Assembly (NCBI RefSeq): GCF_012927185.1
Contig: NZ_JABBGB010000003.1
Location: 620,001 to 684,000 of the forward strand
Reading direction: 5' to 3'
DNA from: Pseudoflavitalea sp. G-6-1-2
GTDB taxonomy: Bacteria; Bacteroidota; Bacteroidia; Chitinophagales; Chitinophagaceae
Length of the DNA stretch: 64,000 nt
Every line of letters begins with the position of its first letter. The first letter of the stretch is position 1. Shown here in pieces: positions 43,029 to 52,738 of this stretch. Made by a program: the position numbers and the translations under genes. The notes beneath the pieces are model-generated. The model was not told where the DNA came from. It worked only from the letters and a program-made list of their open reading frames with translations, and made no database searches.

Positions 43029-44486
43029 ATGCAAGCTGAAATACCTTTTCATTTAGAGAATTTCATCGGCGGCAATTTCATCGGCCCGCTGAGTGGCCAA
43101 TTCATCGACAACTTCGATCCATCAACCGGTGAAGTAAGTGGCAAGATCCCAGATAGCAACGAAAAAGACGTTGCCGTTGCAGTGGAAGTTGCTCAGAAAG
43201 CATTCAAAACCTGGTCTGTAACGCCGCTCGAAAAACGATTTACCATACTCAACCGCATCGCGGATCTCATCGACGAGAACTTAGAATTGCTCGCACGCGC
43301 GGAAACTAACGACAATGGCAAACCGCTTTGGTTGTCGCGTAAGATCGATATTCCGCGCGCCTCTGCCAATTTCCGTTTCTTTGCCACGGGCATCATGCAC
43401 TTCGCAGCGGAGAGTCACCAGATGGAGAACACGGCTATCAACTACACGCTTCGTCAACCGATCGGAGTTGTGGGATGCATCTCTCCATGGAATCTTCCGC
43501 TCTATCTCTTCACCTGGAAGATAGCGCCGGCGCTGGCTGCAGGCAACTGCGTAATTGCAAAGCCTTCAGAAGTTACGCCGGTTACTGCTTTCCTGCTGGC
43601 ACGCATTGCAAAAGAAGCCGGATTGCCAGATGGTGTGCTGAACATCCTGCACGGAACTGGTCCGGTTACAGGAGAAGCCATTGTAACGCATCCTGCCATT
43701 AAAGCCATCTCCTTCACAGGAAGCACAAGGGCAGGAGCGCGCATCGCGTCTGTTGCGGCGCCTGTATTCAAAAAATTATCGCTTGAACTTGGAGGGAAAA
43801 ATCCCAACATCATATTTGAAGACTGCGACTGGGAGAAGATGATGAACACCACCATGCAATCATCCTTCGCCAATCAGGGACAGATCTGTTTGTGCGGAAG
43901 CCGCATTCTGGTGCAATCATCGATCTACGAGAAATTCAAAACCGAATTCGTAGCCCGCGCGAAAGCGCTGGCGGTAGGCGATCCGCTCGACGAAAAAACA
44001 AAGCAGGGCGCTATTGTGAGCAAAATGCATTTCGACAAAGTGATGGGCTGCATCGAAAAAGCAAAAGAGGAGGGAGGCACCATTCTCTGCGGAGGCAATG
44101 CCGTAAAGCCGTCCGGACGTTGCGCCAATGGCTGGTTCATAGAACCCACGGTGATCGAAGGCCTCGGCCCCAACACCGTCAGCAATCAGGAAGAAATTTT
44201 CGGACCCGTTGTTACGCTGCAAACGTTTAACACCGAAGAAGAAGCCCTGCAACTGGCGAATGCCACTCAGTACGGCCTTGCTGCCAGCATCTGGACCACC
44301 GATCTCTCCCGCGCGCATCGCGTAGGAGCGCAGACAGAAAGTGGTATCATCTGGATCAACTGCTGGCTGCTCCGCGATCTCAGAACACCGTTCGGCGGAT
44401 TGAAGAACAGCGGCGTTGGCCGTGAAGGCGGATGGGAGGCATTGCGCTTCTTCACCGAACCAAAGAACATTTGTGTGCAACTCTAA
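43029..44486 (+). CDS. nbaE: 2-aminomuconate 6-semialdehyde dehydrogenase (ALDH family)
   Basis: A 485-residue NAD-dependent aldehyde dehydrogenase. The active-site Glu is in LELGGKNPNI, the nucleophilic Cys in NQGQICLCGSR, and the NAD loop in FTGSTRAGARI. CISPWNLPLYLF and the C-terminal LRDLRTPFGGLKNSGVGREGG match 2-hydroxymuconic or 2-aminomuconic semialdehyde dehydrogenases. Context between ACMSD and the RidA deaminase fits oxidation of 2-aminomuconate semialdehyde to 2-aminomuconate. It lies 12 bases after the SDR gene. Confidence 0.9.
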   Translation: MQAEIPFHLENFIGGNFIGPLSGQFIDNFDPSTGEVSGKIPDSNEKDVAVAVEVAQKAFKTWSVTPLEKRFTILNRIADLIDENLELLARAETNDNGKPLWLSRKIDIPRASANFRFFATGIMHFAAESHQMENTAINYTLRQPIGVVGCISPWNLPLYLFTWKIAPALAAGNCVIAKPSEVTPVTAFLLARIAKEAGLPDGVLNILHGTGPVTGEAIVTHPAIKAISFTGSTRAGARIASVAAPVFKKLSLELGGKNPNIIFEDCDWEKMMNTTMQSSFANQGQICLCGSRILVQSSIYEKFKTEFVARAKALAVGDPLDEKTKQGAIVSKMHFDKVMGCIEKAKEEGGTILCGGNAVKPSGRCANGWFIEPTVIEGLGPNTVSNQEEIFGPVVTLQTFNTEEEALQLANATQYGLAASIWTTDLSRAHRVGAQTESGIIWINCWLLRDLRTPFGGLKNSGVGREGGWEALRFFTEPKNICVQL

Positions 44487-44495
44487 AAGCAAAGT

Positions 44496-44915
44496 ATGAG
44501 CAAGGATATTGTACAAACAAATGAAGCTGCCAAACCATTAGGCGCTTATCCTCATGCGAGGAAAGTAGGCAATCTTTTATTCCTCTCCGGTATTGGTCCG
44601 AGAAGTTCCAAAGACAATTCCATTCCCGGCCTCGAACTCGATGCTGCAGGCAACATAGTGAAATATGATATCGCAGCAGAATGCCACGCAGTATTCGCCA
44701 ACGTGAAAGCCGTGCTGGAAGCCAGCGGCAGCAGCTGGGACAAGATTGTTGACGTAACGGTTTTTCTCACCAATATGAAACAGGACTTTCCCATTTACAA
44801 TAAGATTTACGCCGACTACTTCACCAGTGTGCAGGCTTGCAGAACAACTGTTGAAATCAAAAGTTTGCCTACACCGATTGCCATCGAACTGAAAGTGATT
44901 GCCACCATCGATTAG
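44496..44915 (+). CDS. nbaF: RidA-family 2-aminomuconate deaminase
   Basis: A 139-residue RidA/YjgF-fold protein. The conserved Arg is in QACRTTVEIKSLP and the Glu in PIAIELKVIA, with AYPHARKVGNLLFLSGIGPR at the start. Members in 2-nitrobenzoate and kynurenine clusters deaminate 2-aminomuconate to 4-oxalocrotonate (2-hydroxymuconate) and ammonia. Position directly after the semialdehyde dehydrogenase (10 bases) favours this role over general imine hydrolysis. Confidence 0.88.
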   Translation: MSKDIVQTNEAAKPLGAYPHARKVGNLLFLSGIGPRSSKDNSIPGLELDAAGNIVKYDIAAECHAVFANVKAVLEASGSSWDKIVDVTVFLTNMKQDFPIYNKIYADYFTSVQACRTTVEIKSLPTPIAIELKVIATID

Positions 44916-44963
44916 CAGTAAAGAAAAGTACCTAAAAAAAACAGACCCAAAACGATACTTGCC

Positions 44964-46250
44964 ATGAATTATCAAAATACGCTTGAATTTGCGCAACAGG
45001 CCGATCAGCAGGATGCATTGCGTGAATTCAGACAACGTTTCTTCATACCACAGGTGAACGGAAAAGACAGCATCTACTTCACCGGAAATTCACTCGGACT
45101 TCAACCGAAAACAGTTCAATCATATATCCAGCAGGAGTTGAACGACTGGGCTCAATACGGCGTGGAAGGCCATTTTCATGCGAAAAACCCATGGTTCTCC
45201 TACCATGAGATCTTTCCTGCACAGGTAAGCAAAATTGTAGGAGCCTTACCGGAAGAAGTTGTGGTGATGAATCAACTCACGGTGAATCTTCATTTGCTGA
45301 TGGTAAGTTTTTACAGACCAACCAAAGAACGATATAAAATCATTTGCGAAGCAAAAGCATTTCCTTCCGATCAGTATGCGATCGAAACGCAGGTGGCATT
45401 TCATGGTTTCTCCAAAGATGCCATCGTTGAAATTGCTCCGCGTGAAGGTGAGCATACACTTCGTACGGAAGATATTCTCTCCGTAATCGATGCTCATAAA
45501 GATTCAACGGCGCTCGTGCTCTTCGGAGGTGTTAACTACTACAGCGGACAAGTGCTGGATATGCGCACCATCACGGAAGCAGCACACAAAGCAGGTGCGC
45601 TCTGCGGTTTCGATCTCGCACATGCAGCAGGAAATATTGAACTGAAATTGCACGACTGGCAAGTTGATTTCGCCTGCTGGTGCAGTTACAAATACATGAA
45701 CTCCGGTCCTGGTGGCGTGTCTGGTGCATACATTCATCAGCAACACCTGAACAATAAAACATTGCCGCGCTTTGCAGGCTGGTGGGGGCATACAAAGGAA
45801 ACACGTTTCCAGATGAAATCCGGTTTCGATCCCATTCCAACAGCCGAAGGATGGCAGCTGAGCAATGCGCCCGTGCTCTCGATGGCGGCGCATAAAGCAG
45901 CAGTAGATATTTTTGATGAAGCAGGAATGCCTGCATTGGTGATGAAAGGAAAACAATTGTCAGGATACCTGCAATTCATACTCAACGAAATGAATGAGCA
46001 GTCCGGACAAAAGGTAGTGGAAGTGATCACTCCTTCGGAGGAAGCAGCGCGAGGATGCCAGGTATCGCTGCTGATGCTGGTTCGCGGTAAAGAAGTTTTC
46101 AAAACGCTGATGGATCGTGGCGTGATCGCAGACTGGCGTGAGCCGAATGTGATCCGCGTTGCGCCTGTGCCATTGTACAACAGGTTTGAAGATGTGTGGC
46201 AGTTTGGTCAGATCATCAAAGAAGTGCTGGCAACTGCGGCGGTTAGTTGA
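44964..46250 (+). CDS. kynU: Kynureninase
   Basis: A 428-residue PLP enzyme splitting kynurenine or 3-hydroxykynurenine to (3-hydroxy)anthranilate and alanine. The Schiff-base lysine is K243 in CSYKYMNSGPGG; D217 and H220 lie in GFDLAHAAGN; FPSDQYA at 133-139 is the other family signature. N-terminal YFTGNSLGLQP is also conserved. It is the last gene of its operon and is followed by a terminator. Kynurenine 3-monooxygenase, which makes its best substrate, lies 6.5 kb away. Confidence 0.97.
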   Translation: MNYQNTLEFAQQADQQDALREFRQRFFIPQVNGKDSIYFTGNSLGLQPKTVQSYIQQELNDWAQYGVEGHFHAKNPWFSYHEIFPAQVSKIVGALPEEVVVMNQLTVNLHLLMVSFYRPTKERYKIICEAKAFPSDQYAIETQVAFHGFSKDAIVEIAPREGEHTLRTEDILSVIDAHKDSTALVLFGGVNYYSGQVLDMRTITEAAHKAGALCGFDLAHAAGNIELKLHDWQVDFACWCSYKYMNSGPGGVSGAYIHQQHLNNKTLPRFAGWWGHTKETRFQMKSGFDPIPTAEGWQLSNAPVLSMAAHKAAVDIFDEAGMPALVMKGKQLSGYLQFILNEMNEQSGQKVVEVITPSEEAARGCQVSLLMLVRGKEVFKTLMDRGVIADWREPNVIRVAPVPLYNRFEDVWQFGQIIKEVLATAAVS

Positions 46251-46280
46251 TCTACAAAAAACAGTAAGTTGTTTGAATAA

Positions 46281-46319
46281 GAAAAGGGAGCATTTTTCGA
46301 TGCTCCCTTTTCAATTTTT
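46281..46319 (+). terminator. Terminator after kynU
   Basis: A perfect stem of at least 12 bp (46281-46292 and 46301-46312) is followed by AATTTTT. It separates kynU from the convergent lipoprotein gene. Confidence 0.85.
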
Positions 46320-47423
46320 CTATTCATTTTCAATATTGAGGAAGAGACTCAGGTCGGTGCTCATTGCAGGCGTTACATAGATTTCATCAAAATTCTCCCC
46401 ACCAAATTCTTCGGCTATCGCTATTTCACCCACATGCCTTTCACCGGGAAGGAACATCTTAGTATCGCCCCCCACCAGAAAAAAGATATATCCGGATTTC
46501 CCCTCTGCAGGTTTAACCGTATACGCAGGGGTATTGCTGAGATACGCGGCTTCATTGGTACCTTTTTTCAGAATGTCGAATGTGTACACATGATCGGCAG
46601 GAGGCGGTGGCAACTCTACCGTTACGAATAGCTGCGTTGCCGGTACTGTTACGCGAAGCTCAGGTTCTATCCTGCTCACTTCTCCTGTATTCAGGTCGCG
46701 CATGTAAAATACCAGATCGAGGTCCCCGCCTAAAAAGGTAGTTTGACCAAATTCCACATTTTGCTGCAACGCGAAAGTCATCGACATTCCCTGCGGATTT
46801 TTCAATGCAGGAATTTTTATGCTCTCTACCACAGTATTTCTGGTGAGAAAGAATTTCAATACTTTGTTTGAGTCCGCCTGAGTGATGTCTCTCGTAACAA
46901 GCACAGCCGTTTCCCCTTTTTTCTTTACCGTGAGTATTCTTTGCTGCTCTTTGTTGATGGGGATTTTCAATGTGCTCAGTATAACACCTCCATAGAGATC
47001 CTGATAGATAAGTCTGTCGTCCAGATAAAAATCCAGCGGCCCGTCTTTTGCAAAGATCATGAGGTTGTAGTTGATGCCCGCATCGTATATTTTCCCATCT
47101 TCGTAAAAGATGCCAAACTCTTGTCTGTAGCTGGCTGCATCGATGGTGTATGATTTCAGGATGTCTGATTTGCCTTTCTCACGGACATATATTTTCTGAT
47201 CACCCTTGCTTATGTTCAATTGAAATTTTCCGGGGATCGAATTGAATTGACCGATGGTGCTGTCCACCACATCGTTGTTATACACGAATTCCAATGGCAC
47301 ACTGGATGAGCCGGTAAATGTCACTTCTACGATGCTGGGATCGTTGGTGTAGTAAAGCTCTCCTTTCTGACAAGCCATCATCGCCATCATCAGGATCGCT
47401 AACAGGATCTTATATTTTTTCAT
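46320..47423 (-). CDS. Lipoprotein paired with a TonB-dependent receptor
   Basis: A 367-residue protein. The ATG at 47423 gives a lipoprotein signal (LLAILMMAMMACQKG, Cys at 18); the longer frame to 47471 overlaps the receptor gene. The mature part seems built from several beta-sandwich units, with SIVEVTFTGSSSVPLEFVYN and LDFYLDDRLIYQD, ending in a Glu/Phe-rich segment. I do not recognise a family; it is not SusD-like. It follows the receptor by 22 bases, so it probably sits on the outer membrane and helps capture the same ligand. Confidence 0.75.
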   Translation of the reverse strand: MKKYKILLAILMMAMMACQKGELYYTNDPSIVEVTFTGSSSVPLEFVYNNDVVDSTIGQFNSIPGKFQLNISKGDQKIYVREKGKSDILKSYTIDAASYRQEFGIFYEDGKIYDAGINYNLMIFAKDGPLDFYLDDRLIYQDLYGGVILSTLKIPINKEQQRILTVKKKGETAVLVTRDITQADSNKVLKFFLTRNTVVESIKIPALKNPQGMSMTFALQQNVEFGQTTFLGGDLDLVFYMRDLNTGEVSRIEPELRVTVPATQLFVTVELPPPPADHVYTFDILKKGTNEAAYLSNTPAYTVKPAEGKSGYIFFLVGGDTKMFLPGERHVGEIAIAEEFGGENFDEIYVTPAMSTDLSLFLNIENE

Positions 47424-47445
47424 CAGAAACAATTTGATTGCGTAC

Positions 47446-50400
47446 TTAAAATTTATAGCTGATCGACACACTGAAGGTTCTGCCGAAACGCTGCCTGAAT
47501 GTGTACAGATCTCCTTCTTCGTATTTGTCGGTGAATCCTTTCTTTAGTCTCAATGCATTGCTGGCATCGGGTTGACTCTGATTATCCGGATTTGTTTCAT
47601 AGCTGCCCCTGTTATTGTAAAACACAGATGCTGCATTCAATAAGTTGCCTCCACTGATTCTGATCTCCACACCGGATTTGATGAATTTGTAGCTTATCTG
47701 AGCATCCAGCTGTTCACGGGGTTGTTCATATTCTGTGTTGGAGGGAGCATTCGTAACGAAATATGTTTTTCTTCCGGATTTATTGTAGACGATATTCATA
47801 CCGAGCTTTTCAGTCTGGTATTGAAGTCCGGCGTTGAGCAGGTAGGGGGCCTGTCCATAGAGTGCGCGTGTTTGTTTCATGGCAGCCTTGATGGGTTTGC
47901 CTGTTGCAGCATCATTTTGGCCTGTAGGGTAAAGGCCTTCCACGCTGGATTTTTGCAGAGACAGATTTCCATAGGCAGTCAGGTTTCGCAGTATTGCTGC
48001 ATCTGCGATGAAGCCCAGGTTTTTCCTTGCTTCCAGTTCAAGACCATACACTTTTGCCCAATTGGAATTCTGCAAAGTATACCGGAAACCAAAATCGAGT
48101 GTTTCCATGGCAATCATTTCAGCCGGTTTGTCGAAGTATTTGTAGAAGCCTCCGATGGACAAAAGTTCTCCTGGTCCGGGGAACCATTCTGCTTTGAAAT
48201 CGTAACTGGTGATGCGGGTACTGCTGATACCTCCGCTTCCCACGAGTCCTTCGTAAAATGCGCTGTAGCGGAAGAACTGGCTGTTGTCCATCATTTCCGG
48301 GCGAACTACCGTGCTGGAGTAAGCGACGCGAAGGTTCAGAGAGTTGACAGGACTGTAGGTGAGGTTCGCAGAAGGCAGCCACTGCCATTTCTTGTCCGCT
48401 GACCGGTCGAAGTTTCCATTTGCACCTTCTTTCGGTGCATTGGATGCATTCCGTATTTCCTGATAGTTGAAATATTCTGCGCGCAATCCCCACACAAGCC
48501 GCCATTGGTTGTTGAATTTATTGTCGAACATGAGATAGCCTGCGTGGTTCTGACTTTTTCCTGCATAATAATCGTTGCCCCATCCGTCGAGCAGGAGCAT
48601 GTATCCGTCTGCACGAATGTTTTCAGGTTTCAGCCAGTCTTTTATGGGCAGTCTGATGAGGGCGGGATCGAGATCATTCAGGATAACCACCAACGGCAGA
48701 ATTTGCCAGTCGAATCTCGATTGACGCTGCGTACCAAAATAACCGGCTTTGGCGATGTTTTTGAGTTTACCAAAATTCCATTGCCTTGAAGCAGAAACAT
48801 TCCAGGAATAATGCGTTTCACTGTTAGCATAGGAGTGACGTGAGATAGGAGTGAACCTCGGTTCGGAGAGCTGGTTCGGCGTATAGAAGAAGAAAGTGTC
48901 TTTCCCAATCACTCTGGCAGCCTTGGTTGCAATGCCGATATCTTTTTGTTCGCGTTTGATGCCTGTGCGCGCGAAGTCCCAGTCGAGTTTGAACTTCCCC
49001 AGCTGGTGCTGGCCCATCAGCTTGTTCTGGATCAGCGTTGTGAATGCCGGATCATCGGCTTCACGGATCTGGTTGGGCATACCGGCAAGGTTGTCGTCTG
49101 CATCCACCCCCTTTATTTGTGTGAAGGTGTTATCGAACAAATGCGTATACATATTGCGGAGACTGATGCGGTGTTTTCCCAGCTGCAGTCCCATGTTGAG
49201 CACAGCTCCGAGTGTAGTGTTGAAGTTGTAGGAATTTCCAGTGGCCGGGGTTACAGAATTGGTATTCCATCTTCCGCGACGCATCTCTTCGATATTGTTG
49301 ATGGTTTGATTATTTCTGTAGTTCAGTGCTCCGGTGAACCCGAACTTACGTTGATTGTCGTCGCCGAGCCTGAACATTTTTCCGATAGCGAACTGGTAAT
49401 TCTGTGAGGGCATTGCCTTGTATTTGTACACGCTGAAGTCGCGGTTGGCAAAACGTTTGCTTTGTTCAACGATCTCGCTTACGGGCGCTGCATTGTTCAT
49501 CGATTTAAGTCCTTTCGGAAAGCTCCTTCCTCCGTCGTCGAAACCGAGATAATCACTTGAGCCGCGTTTGCGGCTCAGGAAATCTTTTCCGGTGGAGATA
49601 TCGTTGAAAGAGGTTCCGAGACCAAGTGTCATGAAATTTTCCGAAGGAATATCTTTCGTATTGATCTGAATGGCTCCGCCACCGAAGCTCATGTTCATGT
49701 CCGGCGTGATGGTTTTCAAAACCACCACATTATCCACCAGAGCATTGGGGATCATTTCAAAAGAGAAACTGCGTTTCTGCGCTTCGGTACTGGGGAGAGC
49801 TGTACCGTCGAGCATCGCGGCATTGTACCGTTCGCCTATGCCGCGTACAATAACAAATTTATTGTCGGCAGAATTTACGCCGGAGATCCTTTTGAGTACT
49901 TCTCCTACGTTTCGGTCCGGGGTTGCTGCGATCTGCTCGGCTGAAATGCCGTTGCTGATCGATGCCCGGTTCTTTTGCTCCGCATACAATGCAGACACCG
50001 TTGCTTTTTTATAGCCGGATGTTACCACTACCTGATTTAATGTACCGGTTTGTGCTATCATGGAGATGTTGAGCGGCGTATTGCTGTTTGCCTTTACTTC
50101 CACCTCTGTAATGCGCTGGGGTTGATAGGAAATAAAACTAACTTCCAGCGTATAGATGCCGGGCTTCAGACTAAGGCTGTAACTGCCGTCAGGAGCGGAT
50201 TTCGTGGCATGGCCATTGTTGCCTGCGACGCTGATGGTAGCCCCCGTAAGCGGATCACCACGACCATCCATTACCTTCCCGCTGATACTGCCCGGTTGAC
50301 GGGTCGGCGCCTGCGGTTCTTGTTTGGGAGCTGCAACCGCAACAGGTTTTTCATCGATCATGAGATGATATCCTTTTTGCGTGTACCGGAGTTTGGTTGC

Positions 50401-50712
50401 CTGCAATACGCGTTCTACAGCGAGTAATACAGTGTTTTCTTTTTCGGTAAGGCTTACGCGGATATGATCATAACGATCTACATCCTGCCCGTAAAAAAAT
50501 TTTACTTCACTGTGCTGCTGTATTTCGCGCAGGGCATTTTTGATGGAGATGTTCTGTGCTTTTACTGATATTTTCATCGTAGCCAGGTTCTGGCCACTTG
50601 CTGTTTGCGTAGCTGTGGTGAGTACCGCCATCAGTATCACCGGAAGTAACAACATGAGCCAATACCGGTATGCCGGCCTGGTTTTGTAAAGCAGGTAAGT
50701 GCTTTTTTGCAT
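47446..50712 (-). CDS. STN-domain TonB-dependent receptor (signal transducer type)
   Basis: A 1088-residue outer-membrane receptor. A signal peptide ends near residue 40. An STN domain follows (about 50-118, NISIKNALREIQQHSEVKFFYG), then a carboxypeptidase-regulatory-like domain (141-220, GSISGKVMDGRGDPLTGATI), a plug (about 250-370, with VGEVLKRISGVNSADNKFVIVRG and GGGAIQINTKDIP), and a large barrel ending in Phe (VSISYKF). The STN domain normally contacts FecR in the periplasm, and fecR and ECF sigma genes lie directly upstream. It lacks a SusD partner, so it is not a classical glycan system. The ligand is unknown. Confidence 0.92.
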   Translation of the reverse strand: MQKSTYLLYKTRPAYRYWLMLLLPVILMAVLTTATQTASGQNLATMKISVKAQNISIKNALREIQQHSEVKFFYGQDVDRYDHIRVSLTEKENTVLLAVERVLQATKLRYTQKGYHLMIDEKPVAVAAPKQEPQAPTRQPGSISGKVMDGRGDPLTGATISVAGNNGHATKSAPDGSYSLSLKPGIYTLEVSFISYQPQRITEVEVKANSNTPLNISMIAQTGTLNQVVVTSGYKKATVSALYAEQKNRASISNGISAEQIAATPDRNVGEVLKRISGVNSADNKFVIVRGIGERYNAAMLDGTALPSTEAQKRSFSFEMIPNALVDNVVVLKTITPDMNMSFGGGAIQINTKDIPSENFMTLGLGTSFNDISTGKDFLSRKRGSSDYLGFDDGGRSFPKGLKSMNNAAPVSEIVEQSKRFANRDFSVYKYKAMPSQNYQFAIGKMFRLGDDNQRKFGFTGALNYRNNQTINNIEEMRRGRWNTNSVTPATGNSYNFNTTLGAVLNMGLQLGKHRISLRNMYTHLFDNTFTQIKGVDADDNLAGMPNQIREADDPAFTTLIQNKLMGQHQLGKFKLDWDFARTGIKREQKDIGIATKAARVIGKDTFFFYTPNQLSEPRFTPISRHSYANSETHYSWNVSASRQWNFGKLKNIAKAGYFGTQRQSRFDWQILPLVVILNDLDPALIRLPIKDWLKPENIRADGYMLLLDGWGNDYYAGKSQNHAGYLMFDNKFNNQWRLVWGLRAEYFNYQEIRNASNAPKEGANGNFDRSADKKWQWLPSANLTYSPVNSLNLRVAYSSTVVRPEMMDNSQFFRYSAFYEGLVGSGGISSTRITSYDFKAEWFPGPGELLSIGGFYKYFDKPAEMIAMETLDFGFRYTLQNSNWAKVYGLELEARKNLGFIADAAILRNLTAYGNLSLQKSSVEGLYPTGQNDAATGKPIKAAMKQTRALYGQAPYLLNAGLQYQTEKLGMNIVYNKSGRKTYFVTNAPSNTEYEQPREQLDAQISYKFIKSGVEIRISGGNLLNAASVFYNNRGSYETNPDNQSQPDASNALRLKKGFTDKYEEGDLYTFRQRFGRTFSVSISYKF

Positions 50713-50838
50713 AATTTCGGGAATTGTTTATGGATTAAGTTTCATTGATCTGTAAACCTGTTCATAAAGCCCCTCGGACTACCAATCGTAAAGGCTTTAT
50801 GTGTACAGTATTCCTGCCCTGTGGCAGGAATTTTTTTT
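50713..50838 (+). other. Orphan plus-strand terminator and folded element between fecR and the receptor gene
   Basis: The stem TTCCTGCC/GGCAGGAA (50811-50818 and 50823-50830) runs into eight T on the plus strand, a textbook intrinsic terminator. Just before it, CATAAAGCC (50763-50771) pairs with GGCTTTATG (50793-50801). Both flanking genes are on the minus strand and neither needs this terminator. Either a small plus-strand or antisense RNA ends here, or the minus-strand copy folds in the receptor mRNA leader. The structures are seen; the RNA is inferred. Confidence 0.4.
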
Positions 50839-50852
50839 ATGAGGATGTACCG

Positions 50853-51890
50853 TTATTTCGCATGCATGCTGTTGTTTTTTGTGTAGAGCGTGAAGAGTTG
50901 TTTTTTGTTATCGTAACTGTATTGGAATTTGCCTACATAAGCCAGCATCTCCATTACGTTTGCTATTGGTTCGGTAGCAGAGAATGCAGCGCTGATGCGG
51001 CTCAACGGAAGCGTAGATTGATTGAACCTGAAATGAACGCCATAAATCCGATGGAGCTCTTCTGTGATCCTGTCCAGTCGTTGGTTTTCGAGACTCACTT
51101 CACCGGCCGCCCATTTTTGGAGCGTTGCGGGATCTGTAGTTTGCTGCTCCAGTGATCCGCTTACAGGGTCGTAGCTCATTGCCCGGCCTTTGGAAAGAAC
51201 TGCCAGCTTCTTCGATTGTCCTTTCTGATGATCCGTTACCTGCACTTTGCCGGATGCTACTGCAACCTGCAACGGTGCTCCTTTGAATGCTGTTATCCGA
51301 AAAGATGTACCCAGTACTTCGGTATGTACTTCGCCCGATTGAATGATAAATGGTTTCTGATGATCCTGCCTTACATCGAAAAATGCTTCTCCATCGAGGA
51401 AGACCTCTCTTGTATTTCCCTGAAAACTGATTTCATAACGAATATGGCTACCTGCTGCCAGGTAAACGGCTGTGCTGTCTGGAAGCAGATGCCTTACAGG
51501 CGCTCCGCCAGTATTGTGCTGTACCACGTAAGTTGGTTCGGTTTTGGATTTTTTCAGGGCGAGGAAACTGATGCCACCAATGATCAGCAGTCCGGCTGAA
51601 ACTGCCGCAATGTTTCGCAGGTTGCGTTTCCATATCGATCCTACTTTTCCCTGAGATGTTGCTGCTATGCGTTGATTCAGCTGGCTCTTCCATTGCTCAA
51701 CGGTTGACTGCAGCGTTTCATCGGCATAACCGGTATTTTCCCAGTCGTCGGCAGTCTGTTCGGCGATGAGTTTATCCAGCAACTCGTTGTATGCCGGTAA
51801 CTGAAGCAGTTGATCCACCTGTTCCAGTTCTTCCGGAGTACATTGGTTGTCTAAAAATTTTTTCAATAGCCCGATATGAGGTTCTTTCAT
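50853..51890 (-). CDS. FecR-family anti-sigma factor
   Basis: A 345-residue regulator. Residues 1-88 are the cytoplasmic anti-sigma part, 93-110 the membrane helix (IAAVSAGLLIIGGISFLA), then the periplasmic FecR domain (LPDSTAVYLAAGSHIRYE, REVFLDGEAFFDVR, VLGTSFRITAF). A DUF4974-like C-terminus follows (LDRITEELHRIYGVHFRF), which probably contacts the receptor STN domain. It holds the ECF sigma factor until the receptor signals. It lies between the sigma and receptor genes. Confidence 0.95.
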   Translation of the reverse strand: MKEPHIGLLKKFLDNQCTPEELEQVDQLLQLPAYNELLDKLIAEQTADDWENTGYADETLQSTVEQWKSQLNQRIAATSQGKVGSIWKRNLRNIAAVSAGLLIIGGISFLALKKSKTEPTYVVQHNTGGAPVRHLLPDSTAVYLAAGSHIRYEISFQGNTREVFLDGEAFFDVRQDHQKPFIIQSGEVHTEVLGTSFRITAFKGAPLQVAVASGKVQVTDHQKGQSKKLAVLSKGRAMSYDPVSGSLEQQTTDPATLQKWAAGEVSLENQRLDRITEELHRIYGVHFRFNQSTLPLSRISAAFSATEPIANVMEMLAYVGKFQYSYDNKKQLFTLYTKNNSMHAK

Positions 51891-52013
51891 TGTTCGCTTG
51901 CTTCTATCTGGGTAGTTGCAATATTGGTATGGCTACCACCCAGCCGAAGTGATATTTTTTTAAGAAATTTTTCAGCAGGTGAAGAAGAAAGGCAGAAAGA
52001 AGGGAAGGGGCTG

Positions 52014-52607
52014 CTATTGAGGCAATACAAACATTAATGTAATGCAGATATGAGTGGTGGTATTGTGGAGGTTCTTGCGAAGTGTTGCCAGAGCGGCCAC
52101 CATATAATTTTCTACAGTGTTGAGGGAAAGTCCGGTTCGTTCGGCGATGGCTTTGTAGCTGAGATTTTCTTCCCTGCTCAGTTCAAACACAAGTCTGCGT
52201 TGAGGACTCAGGCGGGCAAGGTTTTGATGATACAGCAATTCAGCCTGTTCGAGAAGGAGGTTGGCATCAGCGGTTTTGCCAGAAAGCGGTATTTCGTTTT
52301 CCGTGATCTCGTCGATAGGTTTTGTGTGCGGAATGTTTTTGCGAAGCTGCCCGATAAGCTTGTTGCGAAAGGCTTTGAAGAGATAAGCGGAAAAACTGTA
52401 TTCAATTTTTATTTCATGCCTGCGCTCCCAGATATTGAACAGCAGATCCATCACCAGTTCTTCTACTACGAATTTGTCTCTGAGATAACGAAGTCCGGCT
52501 TTGTGCAGGCGGGGAGCATAACGATCTACCAGCTCATTGTATGCCTTGATGTCATCATGATAACAACAAAACAACAGCTCATTATCAGATGCTTGCTTAT
52601 AGTTCAT
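52014..52607 (-). CDS. ECF sigma factor of the FecR/TonB receptor cassette
   Basis: A 197-residue sigma-70 family protein of the type expanded in Bacteroidota. Region 2 has AYNELVDRYAPRLHKAGLRYL and ELVMDLLFNIWERR; region 4 has LSPQRRLVFELSREENLSYKAIAERTGLSLNTVENYM with its helix-turn-helix. It is the first gene of a sigma-fecR-receptor-lipoprotein series on the minus strand and divergent from kmo. It should switch on the receptor gene in response to ligand; whether it also controls the divergent kmo is open. Confidence 0.94.
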   Translation of the reverse strand: MNYKQASDNELLFCCYHDDIKAYNELVDRYAPRLHKAGLRYLRDKFVVEELVMDLLFNIWERRHEIKIEYSFSAYLFKAFRNKLIGQLRKNIPHTKPIDEITENEIPLSGKTADANLLLEQAELLYHQNLARLSPQRRLVFELSREENLSYKAIAERTGLSLNTVENYMVAALATLRKNLHNTTTHICITLMFVLPQ

Positions 52608-52738
52608 CAGCGTGGTTCATTGCCTGCGCAAAGTTGATAGTTTCAATATTACCGGATGGTTAAGTTTCCTGAAGTGATATGGAGGGGAGTTTGTATTTTA
52701 GATTTTCAAAACGATTTCTTGTCCATAAATTCTTAGCA

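Noticed and set aside
52679-52738. Upstream ATG extension of kmo
   Set aside because: The extra 20 residues are basic and precede the FAD motif, which in homologues begins within a few residues of the start; the GTG at 52739 fits better.
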